Source: JAWPMV01 sp039819665 (lineage in GTDB: Bacteria; Bacteroidota; Bacteroidia; J057). Taken from it: DNA of 64,000 nucleotides. The notes beneath the pieces are model-generated. The model did no database searches. It had not been told where the DNA came from and saw only the letters and a list, made by a program, of their open reading frames with translations. The translations under genes and the position numbers were made by a program. Where the stretch lies: the NCBI GenBank assembly GCA_039819665.1, contig JBCBRM010000014.1:1-64000 (forward strand), written 5' to 3'. This document shows positions 60,742-64,000 of the stretch, piece after piece (the first letter of the stretch is position 1; each line of letters opens with the position of its first letter).

Positions 60742-62528
60742 ACAGAAGGAATTAATTGAGAAAATACAGACTTAATATCTATGTCCAGACTTTTGGGGCG
60801 CCAGGCGATTTGGCCGTCCGGGCGAATCAAAAGGAGTGGAACGTTATCTATGGGATAAAAACTTGTTACAAGAGGAGGAATGGATGCCTGATTTATGTTA
60901 GACTCCACATTTCTTAGCTGGATAAAGGAAAGAATCTCCGGGGCAATATTTACTTTTTCTTTCTGCCACCACTTTTCCCCCTTTCCATTACATAACAGGG
61001 TGAAAGAAGTAGGCGAAAGCCATGCATGAGAGCTGATCTTTTCACTTCCTGACGTAATCCAGTAATGAGGAAAACGTACTCCCGGCTCAATGGAGGGCAC
61101 ATATTCGCTCACACCTTGTTGAGGAATGTTTGTATCAGCATCAGGGATAATTGCACCTTCCTCATATACATATCCCAGATCAAGGCCTATCCGATCAAAG
61201 TGTTCAATTTGATCTTTGATGGAATCTTTTACTTTTTGGTGAAGTGGAGGTTTATGGGGAATGGAAAGAATCTTCTTTGAAAGACTCTCATACACCTTAG
61301 CCAATAAAGTATTGATCCACTTTTTGGGAAGAAATTTTAGGGGAAAGCTATTCAGGAGAATCGCCTGCCATTTGATTGCTTTAGGGTTCAGGCCCATAGA
61401 ATCCGGTACCTCCCAGATTTTGTAGTAATTGCGTAGGCTTTCCTCACTATTTTGCTCAATGACTGGCCTTCTTTCTTTCTCATAGGTAGCTAATAACTCA
61501 TTTCCTGCCAGGCCTTTCAGTACATAGGCCATTTTCCAACAAAGATTCTGTACGTCTCCTATGCCTGAATTCATCCCTAATCCGCCGGTTGGAGGAAAAC
61601 GATGGGCTGCATCCCCGACTAGAAAAGCACGGCCCATCCTAAAGCAGTCGGCAATTTGACAGGTCATTCTCCAAAGGCTAATGGAGGAAATCTCAAGAGG
61701 AATATCCTCATCCCCAAGAGCTGTCAGGATTCTTTGTTTCAGTACTTCTTCCGGATAGTCTTCTATGCTTTCATAAGGAGGAAAAATGGGAAAATGATAG
61801 ACCCACCTCTTTTCGATGTGATGGGCAATGAAAGTACCGGGAGCTGCAGGATGCATGATCCAGAAAAGTTTGGCGCTTTTGCGGAGGTGCTCCCGTAGAT
61901 TATGCTCAAAATAGACGCTGATAAAATCATCTATCTTTTCATCCCCAATCATCTTTATCCCCAAAAATTGTCTACTTCTGCTATTGGCTCCATCAGCGCA
62001 AATGAGGTATTTACTCTTGATTGAAAAGCGACATTCATCCTTTCGATTTAGAATTTGGCTTACCACCCCCGTGCCATCTTCTTCCCTACTTTCCCATTGA
62101 TGCCCTATCAGGAGTTGGCTATGTTTACAATTGGACAGTTTCTTTCGCATGAGTTTTTCTAACTCCGTTTGCGAAAGATTAAGATATGGCTCAGCAGAGG
62201 CTAGGTGCTCTTTATACTTTTCATCATTTCCCCCAGACCAAAGATCAATTTCCCCAAGTTCGGTATTGATGGTATGTCCAAAAAGCACACGGGAAGCATC
62301 GCGATAGGAGGAAGCCTCTTCTTGCAATTCATCCAGACTAAATCCCATCTGACAGAGAATCTCTATCGAACGAGCACTCAATTCATGTGCCTTGGGATGC
62401 TGAGATATCTCAAACCGGCGTTCAAGTACAATGCTGGATATCCCAAAAAGGTCAAGATAAATAGCGCTGAGCATACCTGCAGGTCCTCCGCCTATGATTA
62501 AAACATCTGTTGAGACTTGCTCGGTCAT
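60738..62528 (-). CDS. FAD-dependent aromatic hydroxylase (PheA/TfdB-type monooxygenase)
   Basis: A 596-residue flavoprotein monooxygenase. The ATG at 62528 is chosen because it lies 1 nt after the stop of the upstream membrane gene. N-terminal Rossmann G-G-G-P-A-G-M at 12-18, a central D-G-A-N-S-R-S-R motif, and V-G-D-A-A-H-R-F-P-P-T-G-G near 280-295 are typical of the phenol/hydroxyphenylpropionate hydroxylase group. The C-terminal 100 residues look thioredoxin-like as in that family. It adds oxygen to an aromatic ring using NAD(P)H; the substrate is unknown. The downstream FAH-type enzyme fits ring-cleavage catabolism, but no ring-cleaving dioxygenase is present nearby. Confidence 0.92.
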   Translation of the reverse strand: MTEQVSTDVLIIGGGPAGMLSAIYLDLFGISSIVLERRFEISQHPKAHELSARSIEILCQMGFSLDELQEEASSYRDASRVLFGHTINTELGEIDLWSGGNDEKYKEHLASAEPYLNLSQTELEKLMRKKLSNCKHSQLLIGHQWESREEDGTGVVSQILNRKDECRFSIKSKYLICADGANSRSRQFLGIKMIGDEKIDDFISVYFEHNLREHLRKSAKLFWIMHPAAPGTFIAHHIEKRWVYHFPIFPPYESIEDYPEEVLKQRILTALGDEDIPLEISSISLWRMTCQIADCFRMGRAFLVGDAAHRFPPTGGLGMNSGIGDVQNLCWKMAYVLKGLAGNELLATYEKERRPVIEQNSEESLRNYYKIWEVPDSMGLNPKAIKWQAILLNSFPLKFLPKKWINTLLAKVYESLSKKILSIPHKPPLHQKVKDSIKDQIEHFDRIGLDLGYVYEEGAIIPDADTNIPQQGVSEYVPSIEPGVRFPHYWITSGSEKISSHAWLSPTSFTLLCNGKGEKWWQKEKVNIAPEILSFIQLRNVESNINQASIPPLVTSFYPIDNVPLLLIRPDGQIAWRPKSLDIDIKSVFSQLIPSV

Positions 62529-62529
62529 C

Positions 62530-62985
62530 TTAGGCAGGATTCGATTCTGAATCAGTATATGTTGGCTCCACTTTTGTTTTAATCCAAACAAATGCAGCTA
62601 TCAAAACCATGGATAGTACGGAGAAGACAAATATATTTTCATCTATCCCTAAAATATGCGTGTGGTAGCGATCATCTACAATTTGCCCCTCGTAAAAAGG
62701 TACAAAGAGAATTCCGGCCCAGAATCCTATCAAATGGGTTGCCTGCCAAAGTGCGGATAAATACAGATGGGATAGCTTAAAAGGCTTCCTGATCCAGATA
62801 AAATAGATATTCACAAGCCCGGAGAAAAACATATAACCTAGTAGCCAGGCTAGATGAACTCGGGCATGTCCTACCCATTCTTCATTCATCAAGTGTGAGG
62901 CGCCTGTATCTTTGAAAATAGGGCCGAAAAATTCGAATACTCCAATAGTGAGGAGAATCTTTGCGATTAGTAGGTTCCTTTTCAT
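62530..62985 (-). CDS. Four-TM membrane protein of aromatic operon
   Basis: A 151-residue membrane protein with four hydrophobic segments (about 5-22, 45-65, 80-100, 115-138) and conserved-looking His residues (H-A-R-V-H near 41-45 and H-T-H-I-L near 108-112). Function unknown; a substrate-uptake or membrane-linked accessory role is inferred. It lies 10 nt after the TetR gene and 1 nt before the monooxygenase. Confidence 0.7.
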   Translation of the reverse strand: MKRNLLIAKILLTIGVFEFFGPIFKDTGASHLMNEEWVGHARVHLAWLLGYMFFSGLVNIYFIWIRKPFKLSHLYLSALWQATHLIGFWAGILFVPFYEGQIVDDRYHTHILGIDENIFVFSVLSMVLIAAFVWIKTKVEPTYTDSESNPA

Positions 62986-62995
62986 ATTTCTTTGG

Positions 62996-63607
62996 TCAAT
63001 GTTTTAGGCCATTCCAAACGAATGATTTAATGGTATCCTTTCGATCATTGAGAAATGCATGCATCCCTTCCTGATCTCTGTTCTCTTTAAATTGAATGAG
63101 GGGCGCACCCAGATAAGGCATAGCAACCATGCCGTAGATATTGAGGAGCAGATTTTCCCCATCGATACCAGACTGGATTTCTCCTTTTTGTCTGGCCTTT
63201 TCCAAAAGCTCATCAAATAGTCGGGGCAATTGCTCATCCTTTACAATTTGTAAGCCGGTGATGATCTCGGGGCTTGAGTTGAGGATGTTGACGACGAAAG
63301 TAGCCAGACCGGGCTTTTCATGTAGGGCAGCTGCCAATAAGTCTATGAGACGATCTATCAGATCCTTGAGATCTGGTTCCCCTTCAAATAATTTTTGTGC
63401 ATGCTGAATAAAGAAGCCAAAGCTGTTTAGCAATACCTCATGGAATAATTCTTCCTTGGTGCTGTAATAATAATGCAGCATCGTCCGGCTCACCTTGGCC
63501 CTTTCCGCGATCAAGGTGGTCCGAGCTCCTTTGAATCCATTTTCATGAAATACCGTCTCTGCAGCTGAGAGAATTTTGGCCTTGGTTTTTTGATTCAGTT
63601 TTGTCAT
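62996..63607 (-). CDS. TetR-family regulator
   Basis: A 203-residue TetR-type repressor. The ATG at 63607 is preferred to the one at 63628. N-terminal helix-turn-helix: A-E-T-V-F-H-E-N-G-F-K-G-A-R-T-T-L-I-A-E-R-A-K-V-S. The C-terminal half is a helical ligand-binding domain. It probably represses its own operon (TetR, membrane protein, monooxygenase, FAH) and is released by an aromatic ligand. The twin-palindrome operator at 63607-63638 overlaps its own start codon. Confidence 0.92.
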   Translation of the reverse strand: MTKLNQKTKAKILSAAETVFHENGFKGARTTLIAERAKVSRTMLHYYYSTKEELFHEVLLNSFGFFIQHAQKLFEGEPDLKDLIDRLIDLLAAALHEKPGLATFVVNILNSSPEIITGLQIVKDEQLPRLFDELLEKARQKGEIQSGIDGENLLLNIYGMVAMPYLGAPLIQFKENRDQEGMHAFLNDRKDTIKSFVWNGLKH

Positions 63608-63638
63608 TAAACAAAATTGTTTAAACAAAAATGTTTAA
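63607..63638. promoter_or_regulatory. Overlapping TTAAACA-N4-TGTTTAA palindromes (TetR operator)
   Basis: Two palindromes with perfect 7-bp arms and 4-nt spacers overlap: TTAAACA (63607-63613) with TGTTTAA (63618-63624), and TTAAACA (63621-63627) with TGTTTAA (63632-63638). They share the central arm and touch the ATG of the TetR gene. Binding by a TetR dimer pair and autorepression are expected. Confidence 0.82.
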
Positions 63639-64000
63639 TTCTTTCCAAAGAACCTAATTTCTATCATTTTTATTAAATATTGGGGATATCCATCTCAGCT
63701 ATTCAAGGGATTTCGCAGGTTATTTCTCCGAATTTGTTTCTATTTGAAGCAAATCTGACATGGATCTGTTGTGAACGTGCAATAAGTTGATTATCAGAGG
63801 TTAAGAGAAATGTTCCGAACAATAGGTAAAGGATTTTTTAGCACGAGAGAACAATAGGAACAGAATTAAGAACAATAGGTAAAGAGCTCTGGGCTTTTAG
63901 TCATCAAATTTGTAGAAAGCTTCCAAAACAGGAAGAGTCTTACAAAGAACAAGATGAAAAAGGCATCTAAGAACCGAATATTCAAAGCCAGGATTTTCTG
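63639..64000. other. Window-edge spacer with triple GAACAATAGG repeat
   Basis: A gene-free stretch upstream of the TetR operon, up to the right edge. It holds three copies of GAACAATAGG: 63817-63826 and 63870-63879 (both extended by TAAAG) and 63849-63858 (extended by AACAG), starts spaced 32 and 21 bp apart. An ATG at 63954 opens a frame (M-K-K-A-S-K-N-R-I-F) that continues beyond the window. Confidence 0.5.
63954..64000 (+). CDS. Possible 5' end of a gene running off the right edge
   Basis: A 15-codon open frame from ATG at 63954 to the window end, with a basic N-terminus. It could be the start of a membrane protein, but 15 residues do not allow a family call. Divergent from the TetR operon. 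Confidence 0.35.
   Translation, partial: MKKASKNRIFKARIF

Noticed and set aside
59755..62528. Complete aromatic degradation pathway
   Set aside because: Only a hydroxylase and a FAH-like enzyme are present. There is no ring-cleavage dioxygenase or downstream thiolase.

Overview
The window looks like a chromosomal segment of a Bacteroidota bacterium, probably a free-living aerobic heterotroph. The evidence is a SusC/SusD pair, three secreted proteins ending in type IX secretion (T9SS, Por) sorting domains, many lipoproteins, weak or absent Shine-Dalgarno sequences, moderate GC content, and a LytTR/TPR-kinase two-component system. The class (Saprospiria or Cytophagia-like) cannot be fixed from the sequence alone. 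I saw no rRNA, tRNA, CRISPR array, phage or intact insertion sequence.

Layout. 0-3 kb: tail of a polysaccharide-utilisation locus, probably for alpha-glucan (lipoprotein, SusE/F-like protein, triple carbohydrate-binding T9SS protein). 3-6 kb: a metal-type MerR regulator in tandem with an HD-type alarmone-hydrolase-like gene, divergent from a small Cys-Cys secreted protein; then an ankyrin protein. 6-8.4 kb: ECF sigma operon and a DUF1080 lipoprotein. 8.6-14.8 kb: plant-type phosphofructokinase, type-B carboxylesterase, and an operon of an APC permease with an aldo-keto reductase/RidA fusion. 14.8-18.3 kb: two paralogous W-rich T9SS proteins. 19-29.4 kb: SusC/SusD, a PfkB sugar kinase, and the DUF1549/DUF1553 cytochrome plus DUF1501 pair. 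29.5-36.2 kb: methyltransferase, GH88-type hydrolase, LEA-like lipoprotein, outer-membrane barrel, and a beta-helix lipoprotein with a triplicated Cys-Cys motif. 36.4-39.5 kb: TPR histidine kinase and LytTR regulator. 39.6-43.9 kb: secreted adenosine deaminase, small genes, Crp and HxlR regulators. 43.9-60 kb: many small stress and housekeeping genes (SDR, DinB, CspA, ABM monooxygenase, GlxA-type regulator, esterase, SnoaL/SRPBCC proteins, Crp regulators), and a large fusion of an HD alarmone-hydrolase-like domain to an atypical pyruvate kinase. 59.7-63.6 kb: a TetR-controlled operon with a flavin aromatic hydroxylase and a membrane-anchored fumarylacetoacetate-hydrolase-family enzyme.

How the genes work together. 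The PUL tail, SusCD/PfkB locus, DUF1080, DUF1501/1553 and GH88 proteins form a glycan-scavenging theme at the envelope. The phosphofructokinase and the HD-pyruvate kinase bear on glycolysis. Several regulators sit beside palindromes that are plausible operators: MerR at 3496, HxlR at 44737 and 44764, a GlxA-type palindrome at 46409, and TetR at 63607.

The most unusual observations are: (1) four intergenic loci, at about 3.0, 5.9, 36.3 and 42.1 kb, each made of two inverted arms of an 8-bp-period degenerate repeat (GTGTTNNN), three of them abutting a stop codon; (2) the HD-pyruvate kinase fusion; (3) the MerR + HD hydrolase operon; (4) the aldo-keto reductase/RidA fusion, whose RidA domain lacks the catalytic arginine; (5) a roughly 115-nt dispersed intergenic repeat present twice in inverse orientation.
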